The notes: generated by a model from the sequence alone, not told the origin. Counted from the first letter of the stretch, positions 1 to 9,006 are shown. The stretch: DNA of 64,000 bases from Saccharopolyspora erythraea NRRL 2338 (GCF_000062885.1 NC_009142.1:1663584-1727583); one strand, 5' to 3'. Made by a program: numbers and translations.

Positions 1-1471
1 CCTCGAACATGACCGCGAAGTGGTACCAGAACGCCTTCATCGCGTCCCCGCCGATGACCTGCGAGAACACCTCCGACAGGCCGAAGGCGAGGGTGGGGGC
101 GCCGCCGGTGCGGCCCACCAGGCTCTCCTCGCCCACGGCCGCTGCCGCCGCCGCGAGCTGTTCGGGGGTGACCTGGAAGCCGATCCCGGCCACCGCCTGC
201 GAGGCCGACTGGAGGGTGTCGCCGAGCATGGTCGCCGGCATGTTCATCGCGAAGTAGATGCCCGGATCGATGATGCAGGCCGCGGCCAGCGCCATGATCG
301 CCACGAACGACTCGGTGAGCATCCCGCCGTAGCCGATGACCCGGACCTGCGACTCCTTCTCCAGCATCTTGGGCGTGGTCCCGGAGGAGACCAGCGCGTG
401 GAAGCCGGAGAGCGCACCGCAGGCGATCGTGATGAACACGAACGGGAACAGCGCGCCGGAGAACACCGGGCCCTGGGCGTTGAGCGCGAAGTCGGTGACC
501 GCCTCGGTCTTCATCATCGGCCAGGCGATGAGGATCGACGCCGCCAGCATCACCACGACGCCGACCTTCATGAAGGTGCTGAGGTAGTCGCGCGGGGCCA
601 GCAGCATCCACACCGGCAGCACCGAGGCGACGAAGCCGTAGATGATCAGCGCGAAGGTGAGCTGGTTGCCGGTGAGGGTGAACGTGTCGGCCAGGCCGGA
701 CTCGGCCACCCAGCCGCCGCCGACGATGCTCAGCAGCAGGAGCGCCACGCCGATGACCGAGGTCTCGATGATCCGCCCGGGCCGCAGGTAGCGCAGGTAG
801 AAGCCCATGAACAGCGCGATCGGGATCGTCATGCCGATGGAGAAGGTGCCCCACGGCGAGCCCTTCAGCGCGCCCACGACCACCAGCGCCAGCACCGCCA
901 GCAGGATGATCATGATGGCCAGCACCGCGATCAGGGCCGCGATGCCGCCCACCGGGCCGATCTCCTCCCGCGCCATCTGGCCGAGGCTGCGGCCGTTGCG
1001 GCGGGTGGAGAAGAACAGCACCACCATGTCCTGGACCGCACCGGCGAAGATGACGCCGAGGATGATCCAGATCGTGCCCGGCAGGTAGCCCATCTGAGCC
1101 GCCAGCACCGGACCCACCAGCGGGCCCGCGCCCGCGATGGCCGCGAAGTGGTGGCCGAAGAGCACCCGGCGGTCGGTCGGGTGGAAGTCGATGCCGTTGT
1201 TCATGCGCTCGGCCGGGGTGGCCCGCGTGTCGTCGACCCGCAGCACGCGGTAGGAGATGAACCGCGCGTAGAAGCGGTAGCCGATCGCGTAGGAGGCCAG
1301 TGCGGCGAACACCAGCCAGGCCGCCGATATCTCCTCACCCCGCAGGAGGGCGATGATGCCCCAGGCGATCGCGCCGACGATCGCCACGAGCGCCCAGACC
1401 GCCATCTCCTTGGGGCTCATCTTCCGTTTGGGCGCCGAGGTGCCGCTCGGCGCTGTCGTCGTGCTCGCCAC
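1..1471 (-). CDS. cstA: Carbon starvation protein CstA (partial, N-terminal ~490 residues)
   Basis: Integral membrane protein of the CstA family, which takes up peptides or pyruvate in enterobacteria during carbon limitation. The gene starts at GTG 1471 and runs off the left edge, so only the N-terminal two thirds are present. The reading frame shows a short Lys/Arg-rich N-terminus followed by many hydrophobic segments. It contains conserved family stretches such as HPTDRRVLFGHHF (about residue 95) and QDMVVLFFSTRRNGRS (about residue 150). A GGAG lies about 11 bases upstream of the GTG. An ATG 17 codons further in (the M of MSPKEMAVW) is an alternative start. The substrate in this organism cannot be read from the sequence. 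Family assignment is firm. Confidence 0.93.
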   Translation of the reverse strand, partial: MASTTTAPSGTSAPKRKMSPKEMAVWALVAIVGAIAWGIIALLRGEEISAAWLVFAALASYAIGYRFYARFISYRVLRVDDTRATPAERMNNGIDFHPTDRRVLFGHHFAAIAGAGPLVGPVLAAQMGYLPGTIWIILGVIFAGAVQDMVVLFFSTRRNGRSLGQMAREEIGPVGGIAALIAVLAIMIILLAVLALVVVGALKGSPWGTFSIGMTIPIALFMGFYLRYLRPGRIIETSVIGVALLLLSIVGGGWVAESGLADTFTLTGNQLTFALIIYGFVASVLPVWMLLAPRDYLSTFMKVGVVVMLAASILIAWPMMKTEAVTDFALNAQGPVFSGALFPFVFITIACGALSGFHALVSSGTTPKMLEKESQVRVIGYGGMLTESFVAIMALAAACIIDPGIYFAMNMPATMLGDTLQSASQAVAGIGFQVTPEQLAAAAAAVGEESLVGRTGGAPTLAFGLSEVFSQVIGGDAMKAFWYHFAVMFE

Positions 1472-1644
1472 CGTCTGCGATCTCCGTTCTCACGTGGGGC
1501 CGTGCGTGTGAGCGCGGCAGTTTCCGAGGATCTTCCGGAATGGCCGGTCATGTCCAGAGCGCGGCGGCGAAGTAACCATGATGTAAGCACCGGTCGGACG
1601 CCGGCGGAGTGTCCGGATTCCGCCGTACCCGACGATCTTGGTCG

Positions 1645-1670
1645 ACGGCGGCGGTAAGCTTCGCCGCCGT
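1645..1670. repeat. Perfect 9-bp inverted repeat upstream of the sigma factor gene
   Basis: ACGGCGGCG at 1645-1653 pairs with CGCCGCCGT at 1662-1670 across an 8-base loop. It lies in the divergent region between cstA (minus) and the sigma factor gene (plus), about 80 bases before the latter. No T-run follows, so it is not a clear terminator. It could be an attenuator or a protein-binding site. Confidence 0.4.
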
Positions 1671-1750
1671 GGCCACCCGCCGCAGCGGCGGCGACGAAAA
1701 ATCCGATCCGGCCACAACCGCGGAGGGGGTCTCGGGCGTCGTGCAGGGAT

Positions 1751-2299
1751 GTGACGGTTTCGATCGCATTGCCCGCGACCGCCTGGACGGACGGCGGGCT
1801 GGCCGCGATGGATGATCTGACGGCCAGGCTGACCGAGCTCTACCAGGAGAACTACCGGCAGCTGCTGCGCATCGCGGTGCTGCTGGTCGACGACCGCGCC
1901 TCGGCCGAGGACATCGTCCAGGACGCCTTCGTGCGGGTCTTCGACTCCCGCAGCAGACTGCGGGACCCGGACAAGGCGCTGGCGTTCCTGCGCCAGGCGG
2001 TGCTCAACCGGGCCCGATCGATCCTGCGCCGCCGGATGGTGGCCAAGAAGTACCAGCCGAGGCTGGCCACCAGCGACTCGCAACCCGACGACACCGGCCG
2101 GGGCGTGGACCGCGCGGTGCTGGCGGCCGCGCTGGCCCGCCTGCCGCGAAGGCAGCGCGAGGCGGTGGTGCTGCGCTACTACGCCGACCTCAGCGAGGCG
2201 CGCACCGCGGAGCTGATGGGGTGCAGCCAGGGCGCGGTGAAGTCGTACTGCTCGCGCGGCGTCGCGCGGCTTTCGGATCTGCTGCGGGAGCGGGTGTGA
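1751..2299 (+). CDS. ECF RNA polymerase sigma factor (SigE-type family)
   Basis: A 182-residue extracytoplasmic-function sigma factor. Region 2 is visible as YQENYRQLLRIAVLLVDDR followed by AEDIVQDAFVRVF. Region 4 has LPRRQREAVVLRYYADLSE and the helix-turn-helix AELMGCSQGAVKSYCSRG. The GTG at 1751 has a CAGGG-like site just upstream. ATG 1808 (residue 20, MDDLTARLTELYQ) is an equally plausible start and fits the usual family length better. The next gene begins at GTG 2296 and overlaps this stop codon, which suggests a translationally coupled sigma/regulator pair. The signal sensed is unknown. Confidence 0.9.
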   Translation: MTVSIALPATAWTDGGLAAMDDLTARLTELYQENYRQLLRIAVLLVDDRASAEDIVQDAFVRVFDSRSRLRDPDKALAFLRQAVLNRARSILRRRMVAKKYQPRLATSDSQPDDTGRGVDRAVLAAALARLPRRQREAVVLRYYADLSEARTAELMGCSQGAVKSYCSRGVARLSDLLRERV

Positions 2300-3324
2300 C
2301 ACATCCAGACGACACGCGCGAAGAGGCGCTGCTGCGGGCGCAGCTGCACCGGCTCGTCGACGATGTCGAGCCCCGCGGCGACACCCTGCCGAAGCTGCTG
2401 TCGGCGGCACGCCGCAGGCGCTCACCGCGGCGCCCCCTGTTCCTGGCCGCCGGTGCGGCGGTCGCCGCGACAGCGGTGTTCCTCGTGGCACTGCTGTCGC
2501 TGCCGAGCAACCAGACCGAGCCCGCGAGCGTGCAGCCCAACAGCTACCTCGCGGCGCCGGGGCGGGGCGTGATCGCGGCCTTCGACGTGGTCTCCGGACG
2601 CCAGGTGCGCCAGGTGGCCACCATCGGCGGGGAACCGGCCGAGGCACTGGCCACCGACCGGGAGCGCATCTACGCCATCGTGGCCACCGGCCCGCACCGG
2701 CGGATCGTCGAGATCTCCGCCGACGGCGGTCAGCGGGTGGTCACCGAGGCCCTCTCGCACGCTCCGGTGCTGGCCGCGGGCGGCGGGCACGTGGCCTACC
2801 TCGACGGTCCGTCCGTGGTCGTGCGCGGCGGCGCCGAGCGGCGGCTGCCCATCCCGCGCGGGGAGCGGGTGCTGGACCTGGCCCTGGCCTCGGACGGCAG
2901 GCTCGCGGTGCTGACCACGCGGGAGGGCTCGCAGGCGGGCGTGATCCGCATCGTCGCGCCGGACGCTGTCTCGCTGACCGAGCAGCCAGGCATCGCGGCG
3001 ACCGGAGCGTGCGGTCCGCTCGCGATCGCCTGGTCCGGTCAGGAGCTCGCTGCGCTGCGGCCGACAGACTGCGGCAGCGGGCGGGTGCGCGTGACGACCC
3101 TCGACGGCCGAAGCGGGGACCAGATCGGAGCCGGGGCTCCGTTCGACACCGGTTCCTTCGACGGTGAGGACGTACAGCTGTCGGTGGACCGGCTCGGGCG
3201 GTTCCTCGTCTCGGTCGCGGGTCAGCGGCAGTGGCTGGTCGACGGGTCCGACGTGCGCGCCTTGCCACCCGCGTGCGCGCCCGCCGGGCAGTGCGCGGTC
3301 GTGCCTGCGACCTTCTGGGGCTGA
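2296..3324 (+). CDS. Single-pass membrane protein coupled to the sigma factor; possible anti-sigma factor
   Basis: A 342-residue protein. Start chosen at GTG 2296, which overlaps the upstream TGA (GTGTGA). A charged cytoplasmic N-terminus of about 50 residues ends in an Arg-rich stretch. One transmembrane segment follows (LFLAAGAAVAATAVFLVALL). The exported domain of about 270 residues resembles a beta-propeller, with repeated units such as RIYAIVATGPHRRIVEIS. Position and topology fit an anti-sigma factor for the preceding gene, but no HxxxCxxC zinc anti-sigma motif is visible. The role is therefore inferred from context. The C-terminus has four Cys that could form disulfides outside the cell. 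Confidence 0.72.
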   Translation: MTHPDDTREEALLRAQLHRLVDDVEPRGDTLPKLLSAARRRRSPRRPLFLAAGAAVAATAVFLVALLSLPSNQTEPASVQPNSYLAAPGRGVIAAFDVVSGRQVRQVATIGGEPAEALATDRERIYAIVATGPHRRIVEISADGGQRVVTEALSHAPVLAAGGGHVAYLDGPSVVVRGGAERRLPIPRGERVLDLALASDGRLAVLTTREGSQAGVIRIVAPDAVSLTEQPGIAATGACGPLAIAWSGQELAALRPTDCGSGRVRVTTLDGRSGDQIGAGAPFDTGSFDGEDVQLSVDRLGRFLVSVAGQRQWLVDGSDVRALPPACAPAGQCAVVPATFWG

Positions 3325-3476
3325 ACCGAGCGCCGGAGCTGAGCGAGTCCGAGGCTCCACCCGTATCCGCGGGCCTGGTGTCACACGTCCGGACACGCCC
3401 CTGATCCGCGCAATGCCGGTCCGGCACTCCTCCCACGCCGCATCATCGCAGCAGGCGACCAGGACCGAGGTGAGAT

Positions 3477-4181
3477 GTGGACTCGCATCGACAGGAGCTC
3501 GTCCGGCTGTTGCGAACCGCGCTCGACCGCCCGAGGTGGCAGACGGCCGCGGCGTTCGCGGTGTCGGCCTGGACGCTGCTGTGGATCGGCGGTCAGTTCA
3601 CCGGTCACGCGCCGACGGCGCTCGGCGTGCTCGACTGGCTCGCCGCGCTGCTCGGCCTCGACGGCTCGGCCTGGACCGGCAGGCTCGGAACCGTGTGGGC
3701 GCAGGCGGGATCGTGGCTCGCGATGGTCGGCGGCCTGCTCTGGGCGGCCACCAGCGAGCGCGGGCAGGCCACCGCGCTGGTCGGCTGGGTCGCGGTCATG
3801 CTCGCCGCCGAGGGGATCGGCTACCGGCCCGCCGTCCTGACGGCGATCACCGCGATGGTCGGCCTCGTGTCCGCGCTCTGGCTGGTCGCGCTGACCGGCG
3901 GCCGCTTCGTCGACCGGCACTCCAAGCTGCTGCCCGGCGACGTGCTGGGGGCGGGAGTCACGGCGGCGTCGCTGACCGTCGTCGTGCCGCTGTTCGCGCC
4001 GCTGGCCGTGCTCAGCCGGATCGCCAGCCCCTACCTGACGCGGGCGCCGCGGCTGCTGCCGCCGGAGAGCGGGGTCGGCGGCCGCGGGGGCTGGTCGGTG
4101 GTACCCGGTGCGACCGCCCCCGTCGAGCCCGGCCGCGCGCGGCACGACGGTCCGCCGCTCGGACGGCGATCCGAGGACTAG
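3477..4181 (+). CDS. Multi-pass membrane protein of unknown function
   Basis: A 234-residue protein with about five hydrophobic segments between residues 20 and 185, then a Gly/Pro/Arg-rich cytoplasmic-type tail. The start is GTG 3477 (MDSHRQELVRLL). A GAGGTGAG sits unusually close to it (3467-3474), so the exact start is uncertain. I do not recognise the family. Its 3' end overlaps the next convergent gene by 4 bases (4178-4181). Confidence 0.7.
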   Translation: MDSHRQELVRLLRTALDRPRWQTAAAFAVSAWTLLWIGGQFTGHAPTALGVLDWLAALLGLDGSAWTGRLGTVWAQAGSWLAMVGGLLWAATSERGQATALVGWVAVMLAAEGIGYRPAVLTAITAMVGLVSALWLVALTGGRFVDRHSKLLPGDVLGAGVTAASLTVVVPLFAPLAVLSRIASPYLTRAPRLLPPESGVGGRGGWSVVPGATAPVEPGRARHDGPPLGRRSED

Positions 4182-5446
4182 GGACGCAGCCGGAGCCCGC
4201 GTTCGGCGAGCGAGCGCAGCGCCACGTCGTCGGGGTCGCTGTACCCGCGCGACCAGACGGCCTGCACGATCCGCACCTGCTTGCCGGTCTGCTCGACCGC
4301 CTGCGCCGCGCTGTCGAAGCCGTCCGGCACCCCGGGCCAGCGCTGCCCGGCGGCGACCAGGTCGGTCACCCCACCGGTCCCCGCGGTGTTGAGCAGCTTC
4401 CGCAGTTCGGTCGCGCCACCCTCGTCGGGCAGCTCGACGATCGCCACGGCGACCGCCGCACCGCGCTGCGAGACCTCGGTGTCGAAGACGAGCCGGGTCA
4501 GCGCGGTGCACGGACGGCTCTGGAACCACGCTTGCACGTCGCCGTAGGAAGCGCGGGCGCAGTCGGTCTCCCGCCGCACCGCCCGCTCGGTGAAGGAGAC
4601 CCCGTCGACCCGCTGGGACGCGGCTTCGTCCTGCTGGGCGTCCGACCCGTCGGAGCCCCCGCCGAGCAGCAGCGCCAGGACCACGCCCAGGACGACCACG
4701 ACGCCCGCCACCAGCGCGATCAGCTTGTGGCGCGGACCGATCGCGCGGGCGGCCGGGGGCTGCGGCGCCGGAGCCCGCGCAGGCTCACCGCCGACCTTCG
4801 GGATCAGCATGGTGTCGATGACGGCCAGATCCGGTGCGACGTCGTCGGAAAAGCCTTCCGCCGCGAGCTCGGCGACCCCGAGCGCGCCCGCCTCCTCGCC
4901 GAGGACGGCCAGCAGCTGCCGCGCCTTCTCCACCGAGCAGTCGCGTTCGTAGGTCGCGAGCTCGCGGGCCGCGGCGAGCATCGAGGTGGTCGTCGGGTGC
5001 AGGACCCGGAGACCGCGGTGCAGGTCGCTGGTCGGCTGCGTGACCTGCTCGACGTAGGGCCCGACCGCGACGATCGTGGTCACCGGCAACGGTTCGACGC
5101 CCCGGGTCTGCAGGCTGCGCGCCAGCGCCGAAGCCGACTCCAGCGCCTCCAGCGCCGGGTTCACCGCGCCCTCGGTGCGCACCATCGGCCAGCCGTCGAC
5201 CGACCACGGCGTCTGTATCGCAGCTTCGAGCTTCAGCACGGGTTCGGGCAGATCCACACCGACCACGACGATGACGCCGCGGGGCAGGACGACCACCGCG
5301 TCCAGCATTCGCGGGCTGCCCGGCGGCCGGCAGCCGAACACCGCCACACCACCGGAAACCCCGGTACCCTCGCCCCAGGCGGCCAGCGCCGCCCGGATGT
5401 CGGCGCCGACCTCGGTCGGCTCGGGACCGAGCCGCACCAGCCGCAT
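4178..5446 (-). CDS. Membrane-anchored protein with degenerate NERD-like N-terminal region
   Basis: A 422-residue protein. Start chosen at ATG 5446 because GGAGGAGG sits 5 bases upstream of it; the longer frame opens within that site. Residues 45-110 (MLDAVVVLPRGVIVVVGVDLP, then NPALEALESASALARSL) resemble the core of the nuclease-related domain NERD. The usual acidic-x-Lys catalytic strand is replaced by VGVDLP, so nuclease activity is unlikely. A transmembrane segment at about 255-275 (KLIALVAGVVVVLGVVLALLL) precedes an exported C-terminal domain of about 140 residues with two Cys. The NERD relation is my reading of a weak pattern; otherwise this is a hypothetical protein. Confidence 0.65.
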   Translation of the reverse strand: MRLVRLGPEPTEVGADIRAALAAWGEGTGVSGGVAVFGCRPPGSPRMLDAVVVLPRGVIVVVGVDLPEPVLKLEAAIQTPWSVDGWPMVRTEGAVNPALEALESASALARSLQTRGVEPLPVTTIVAVGPYVEQVTQPTSDLHRGLRVLHPTTTSMLAAARELATYERDCSVEKARQLLAVLGEEAGALGVAELAAEGFSDDVAPDLAVIDTMLIPKVGGEPARAPAPQPPAARAIGPRHKLIALVAGVVVVLGVVLALLLGGGSDGSDAQQDEAASQRVDGVSFTERAVRRETDCARASYGDVQAWFQSRPCTALTRLVFDTEVSQRGAAVAVAIVELPDEGGATELRKLLNTAGTGGVTDLVAAGQRWPGVPDGFDSAAQAVEQTGKQVRIVQAVWSRGYSDPDDVALRSLAERGLRLRP

Positions 5447-5844
5447 GACGACCTCCTCCGCCCGCACGGGGTCCGGCGAGCCCGCCGATCAGGGCTCCTC
5501 CGGGCAAGAACGGTAGCGGGGATGCGCCTGCGCCGCCCCACTGTTGCTCCGTTCGTCCTTTCGAGTGTTATACGCCACTCGTTCGTCAGCGTCCCGCTGC
5601 TGCATTCGTGGGACCCCGAAGCCGGTCCGGCAAGGCCTGGATCAGCGGATATCGACATCCGGGCGGCGAGCCGGCCGGTCCCGCCCGGTTCTGGTTCCCA
5701 CGTGGCGAGAGCCCGTCGACTCGTTGCGCTCTTGTGGCGGACCTCAACACCCGCCGTGCAGAATGACGCCGCGAGCTGGTGATCGCTTCGTCACCGACGA
5801 GGTCGTAGGGGAAGACGTCCCTCGTCGAACAGCGGAGGTCAGCA
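5447..5844. promoter_or_regulatory. Divergent intergenic region with candidate promoter
   Basis: A 398-base spacer between a minus-strand membrane protein gene and the plus-strand DUF3145 gene. On the plus strand TTGCTC (5544-5549) and TTATAC (5568-5573) are 18 bases apart and could be a promoter, though this would leave a leader of about 270 bases. I see no further gene in it. Confidence 0.35.
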
Positions 5845-6360
5845 GTGAGCGCCCGTGGCCCAACATGCGGTCTGACAAACGGTGTTGTCTACGTCCACTC
5901 GTCGCCGTCCGCGGTATGTCCGCACGTCGAGTGGGCCATTTCCGGCGCGCTGGGAGTCCGGACGGAGCTCCGCTGGACAGCGCAGCCGGCAGCGCCCGGT
6001 CAGTTGCGCGCGGAATGCAACTGGTCGGGTGAGCCGGGGACCGGCTCCACTCTGGTCACCGCGCTGCGCGCGTGGCCGATGCTGCGGTTCGAGGTGACCG
6101 AGGATCCCAGCCCGGGCATCGACGGCCAGCGGTTCTGCCACGTGCCGGGGCTTGGTCTGTGGCGCGCCTGCACCGGCGCGAACGGCGACATCATGGTCAG
6201 CGAGGACCAGTTGCGCACCCTCGCGGCCAACAGCAGGGGGCACGAGTCGTTCAGCCACCGGGTGGAACAGCTCCTCGGCGCGGCGTGGGACGACGCGCTG
6301 GAACCGTTCCGCCGCGCCGGCGACGGCGCGCCGGTGACCTGGCTGCACCGCGTCGGCTGA
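5845..6360 (+). CDS. DUF3145 family protein
   Basis: A 171-residue soluble protein of an actinobacteria-specific family of unknown function. The diagnostic stretch is GVVYVHSSPSAVCPHVEWAI near the N-terminus, followed by LRWTAQPAAPG. Length matches the family (about 165 residues). The start is GTG 5845, with GGAGG at 5834-5838. It is monocistronic, with a divergent neighbour upstream and an independent membrane protein gene downstream. No catalytic motif is evident. Confidence 0.88.
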   Translation: MSARGPTCGLTNGVVYVHSSPSAVCPHVEWAISGALGVRTELRWTAQPAAPGQLRAECNWSGEPGTGSTLVTALRAWPMLRFEVTEDPSPGIDGQRFCHVPGLGLWRACTGANGDIMVSEDQLRTLAANSRGHESFSHRVEQLLGAAWDDALEPFRRAGDGAPVTWLHRVG

Positions 6361-6492
6361 TCCGCCGGGGTCGGCCGACCGGTGCGGGTCGGCTGGGCCG
6401 CGGGGGCCGGCTGGGCCGCGGGGCGAGGCGGCCGTCGCCGAATTCGCCCCGAAGCTCACAACCGCGTGCGGGTGCTGTGGGAAGCTCGACGG

Positions 6493-7080
6493 GTGTCGTC
6501 TTCGTTCGTTCCCGGCCGTTCGTGGCTGAGGTGGGGTGTCCCGGTCGCTGTCGTCGTCGTGCTGCTCGCGGGTGCCGCGGGGTGGGCGGCCCGCGCCGTC
6601 TACGGCAGCGGCAGCGGGGCGGCCCCTGCGGCGGGTCCGGCGGGGCAGCCCGCGCCTGCCGGACGTGCCGGTCCGGTGTCGGTGGCCTTCAGCGCGGACG
6701 CTGCGGCGCATCCGGACCAGGCCACGGTCCGCTGGCTGCTCGAAACCCACTTCAACGCCATCAACTTCAAGCAGTACGAGGCGTGGAAGGCCACCGTGGT
6801 CCCCGCCCGGCAGCAGGAGAAGCCGAAGCTGCGGTGGGAGCGGGAGTACGCCACCACCGACGACCGCGACGTCCGGGTGCACCGCATCGAGCCGGGCCCC
6901 GACGAGTCGTTGCGCGTGATGCTCACGTTCACCAGCAACCAGGACCCCGACGACGCGCCCCCGGACGCGCGCTCGGGCTGTCTCAAATGGACAGTGGTCT
7001 ACCCGCTGGTGCCGGAGTCGCGCGGGCTGCGGCTGGACACCGCCCGGCTGCCGGGCAGCGCGCAGTACCGGCCCTGCTGA
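6493..7080 (+). CDS. Membrane-anchored exported protein, NTF2-like fold suspected
   Basis: A 195-residue protein. It has a short basic N-terminus, one hydrophobic segment (about residues 12-32), a Gly/Pro/Ala linker and an exported domain beginning ATVRWLLETHFNAINFKQY. That domain pattern (helix, then alternating strands, with two Cys late in the protein) resembles small NTF2-like or Mce-associated exported proteins; this is inference. The frame is open to 6382, but GTG 6493 best matches the membrane-protein start. GTG 6466 is an alternative. Confidence 0.65.
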   Translation: MSSSFVPGRSWLRWGVPVAVVVVLLAGAAGWAARAVYGSGSGAAPAAGPAGQPAPAGRAGPVSVAFSADAAAHPDQATVRWLLETHFNAINFKQYEAWKATVVPARQQEKPKLRWEREYATTDDRDVRVHRIEPGPDESLRVMLTFTSNQDPDDAPPDARSGCLKWTVVYPLVPESRGLRLDTARLPGSAQYRPC

Positions 7081-7463
7081 GCGGTGCGTCAGGAACGCGT
7101 GCGGCGCGGCGTCCACGGTGCTGCCGCGGCCTTGCCCGTCGGTGACTTCCAGGGCGAGCCCGGTCGCCCGCGCGGTGCCCGCTTCCTGCACAAGGGTCGC
7201 GAGCGTGGATTCGCCGCTGTCGCCGCGGACGAGGTCGACCCCGGCGAACGCCGATAACGCGAGATCAGGCCGCGAGCTCCGGAAGCCGCGGAAGTCCTGG
7301 ATCCGCACCAGGCGTTCGATCACGTGTGCACCGCTCCCCGGTAACGATCATCGGCCGCCACCATTCCTACCAAGTCGATCTTGCGCGGGCCAGGGAGTTC
7401 CGCTCACGACGAACGGGCCACCCCCGAGGGGGTGGCCCGTTCGGTGGAAACGCCTGGAGCCGG
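7081..7463. other. Intergenic region; possible minus-strand gene remnant
   Basis: A 383-base gap between convergent genes. On the minus strand, GTG 7323 opens a frame whose first ~80 codons read like real protein (it begins MIERLVRIQDFRGFRSS). The frame then runs without a stop into antisense of the neighbouring gene. This looks like a truncated gene or a frame-shifted remnant, but I recognise no family. The fabF terminator lies at its right end. Confidence 0.3.
7411..7442 (-). terminator. Rho-independent-type terminator of the fab operon
   Basis: A perfect 15-base inverted repeat (GAACGGGCCACCCCC at 7411-7425 and its complement at 7428-7442) lies about 20 bases beyond the fabF stop. It is a very strong hairpin, without a T-run, as is common in GC-rich actinomycetes. 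Confidence 0.8.
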
Positions 7464-8708
7464 TCAGGACCGGGCGAAGGCGAGCGCGACGTTGTGCCCG
7501 CCGAAGCCGAAGGCGTCGTTGACCGCCGCGGTCTGCTCGACGTGGCGCGGCTTGTCGGCCACGACGTCGAGCTCGATCTTGGGGTCGACGTTCTCGAGGT
7601 TGCGGGTCGCCGGGATGACGCCGTCGCGCAGCGACAGCACCGTCACGATGCTCTCCACCGCACCGGCACCGCCGACCAGGTGGCCGAGCGCGCCCTTGGG
7701 CGCGGTCAGCACCGCGTCGGTACCCAGCGCCTTGCGCACCGAGTTGGCCTCGCCGATGTCGCCGACCACCGTGGAGGTGGCGTGCGCGTTGACGTGGCCG
7801 ATGTCCGACGCCGACAGCTCACCGCTGCGCAGCGCCTTCCGGATGGCGGAGGTCTGCCCGATGCCGTCCGGGTGGCTGCCGGTGATGTGGTAGGCGTCGG
7901 AGGTGATGCCGATACCGGCCAGACGCCCGTAGATGCGTGCCCCGCGCGCCCTGGCGTGCTCGGCGCTCTCCAGCACCATCACACCGGCGCCCTCGCCCAT
8001 GACGAAGCCGTCGCGGTCGACGTCGAAGGGCCGCGAGGCCGCCTCGGGGTCGTCGTTGCGCGTGCTCAGCGTCCTGGCCTGGGCGAAACCGGCGATCGTG
8101 ATCGGGTGGATGCACGCCTCGGCGCCACCGGCGACCACCACGTCGGCCTGCCCGGAGCGGATCATCTCCCAGCCCTTGGCCAGGCCCTCGGCGCCGGAGG
8201 CGCAAGCCGAGGCGGGGGAGTGCACACCGGCGCGGGCCCGCAGGTCGAGGCTGACGTAGGCGGCCGGGCCGTTGGGCATCAGCATCGGCACGGTCAGCGG
8301 CGAGACCTTGCGCAGGCCGTGCTCCTCGAGGAGGTCGTCCTGCTGCAACAGCGTCACCGGCCCGCCGATGCCGGTGCCGATGGCGATGCCGAGCCGGTCG
8401 GGGTCGACCGACTCCGAGTCGTCGGTCGGCAGCTCGTAGCCCGCGTCGGCCCACGCCTCACGGGCCGCGATGACCGCGATCTGCTCGCAGCGGTCCATCC
8501 GCCGCAGCTGCACCCGCGGCAGGACCTCGGACGGCTCCACCGCCAGCGGCGCGCCGATCTTGGCGGGCAGGTCGAAGCGGTCGATCCAGTCCGCCTCCAG
8601 CCTGCGCACGCCGCTGCGTCCGTTGATCACACCGTCCCAGGTGGACGCGACGTCACCGCCGAGCGGTGTCGTCGCGCCCAGCCCGGTGATCACGACATCG
8701 GTCGTCAT
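7464..8708 (-). CDS. fabF: 3-oxoacyl-ACP synthase II (FabF/KasA)
   Basis: A 414-residue condensing enzyme that elongates acyl-ACP with malonyl-ACP in type II fatty-acid synthesis. The catalytic triad is visible: Cys169 in SPASACASGAEG, His in NAHATSTVVGD (about 306) and His in GALGHLVGGAGA (about 341). The C-terminus ends in FGFGGHNVALAF, as expected. The ATG start at 8708 overlaps the acpP stop (ATGA), so translation is coupled. It is the last gene of fabD-fabH-acpP-fabF. Only one KAS II copy is present, unlike the kasA-kasB pair of mycobacteria. Confidence 0.97.
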   Translation of the reverse strand: MTTDVVITGLGATTPLGGDVASTWDGVINGRSGVRRLEADWIDRFDLPAKIGAPLAVEPSEVLPRVQLRRMDRCEQIAVIAAREAWADAGYELPTDDSESVDPDRLGIAIGTGIGGPVTLLQQDDLLEEHGLRKVSPLTVPMLMPNGPAAYVSLDLRARAGVHSPASACASGAEGLAKGWEMIRSGQADVVVAGGAEACIHPITIAGFAQARTLSTRNDDPEAASRPFDVDRDGFVMGEGAGVMVLESAEHARARGARIYGRLAGIGITSDAYHITGSHPDGIGQTSAIRKALRSGELSASDIGHVNAHATSTVVGDIGEANSVRKALGTDAVLTAPKGALGHLVGGAGAVESIVTVLSLRDGVIPATRNLENVDPKIELDVVADKPRHVEQTAAVNDAFGFGGHNVALAFARS

Positions 8709-8944
8709 GCGTTCGAGGAGATGTAGTTCACCGCATCCCCGACGGTCTTGAGGTTGGCCAGTTCGTCGTCGGGAATCTTGACCCCGAACTTGTCCTCGGC
8801 CTGCACGGCGATCTCGACCATCGACAGCGAGTCGATGTCCAGGTCGTCCACGAAGGACTTGTCGACGGTCACGTCGTCCGCGTCGACACCGGCGACCTCT
8901 TCGACGATGGCGGCCAGACCAGTAGTGATTTCCTCGTTCGACAC
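8705..8944 (-). CDS. acpP: Acyl carrier protein
   Basis: A 79-residue acidic carrier protein. The phosphopantetheine attachment site is Ser39 in the DIDSLSMVEI motif. Four-helix ACP spacing and length are standard. It carries the growing acyl chain between FabD, FabH and FabF products. The start ATG at 8944 is preceded by a GGAAGGAA-type site. The gene lies 62 bases after fabH and overlaps fabF by 4 bases. Confidence 0.97.
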   Translation of the reverse strand: MSNEEITTGLAAIVEEVAGVDADDVTVDKSFVDDLDIDSLSMVEIAVQAEDKFGVKIPDDELANLKTVGDAVNYISSNA

Positions 8945-9006
8945 GGTTGTCGTTCCTTCCTCGGTTGCTGGGATCTCTACCGCGGGCGCGCCGCGGTGGT
9001 CGTTGG

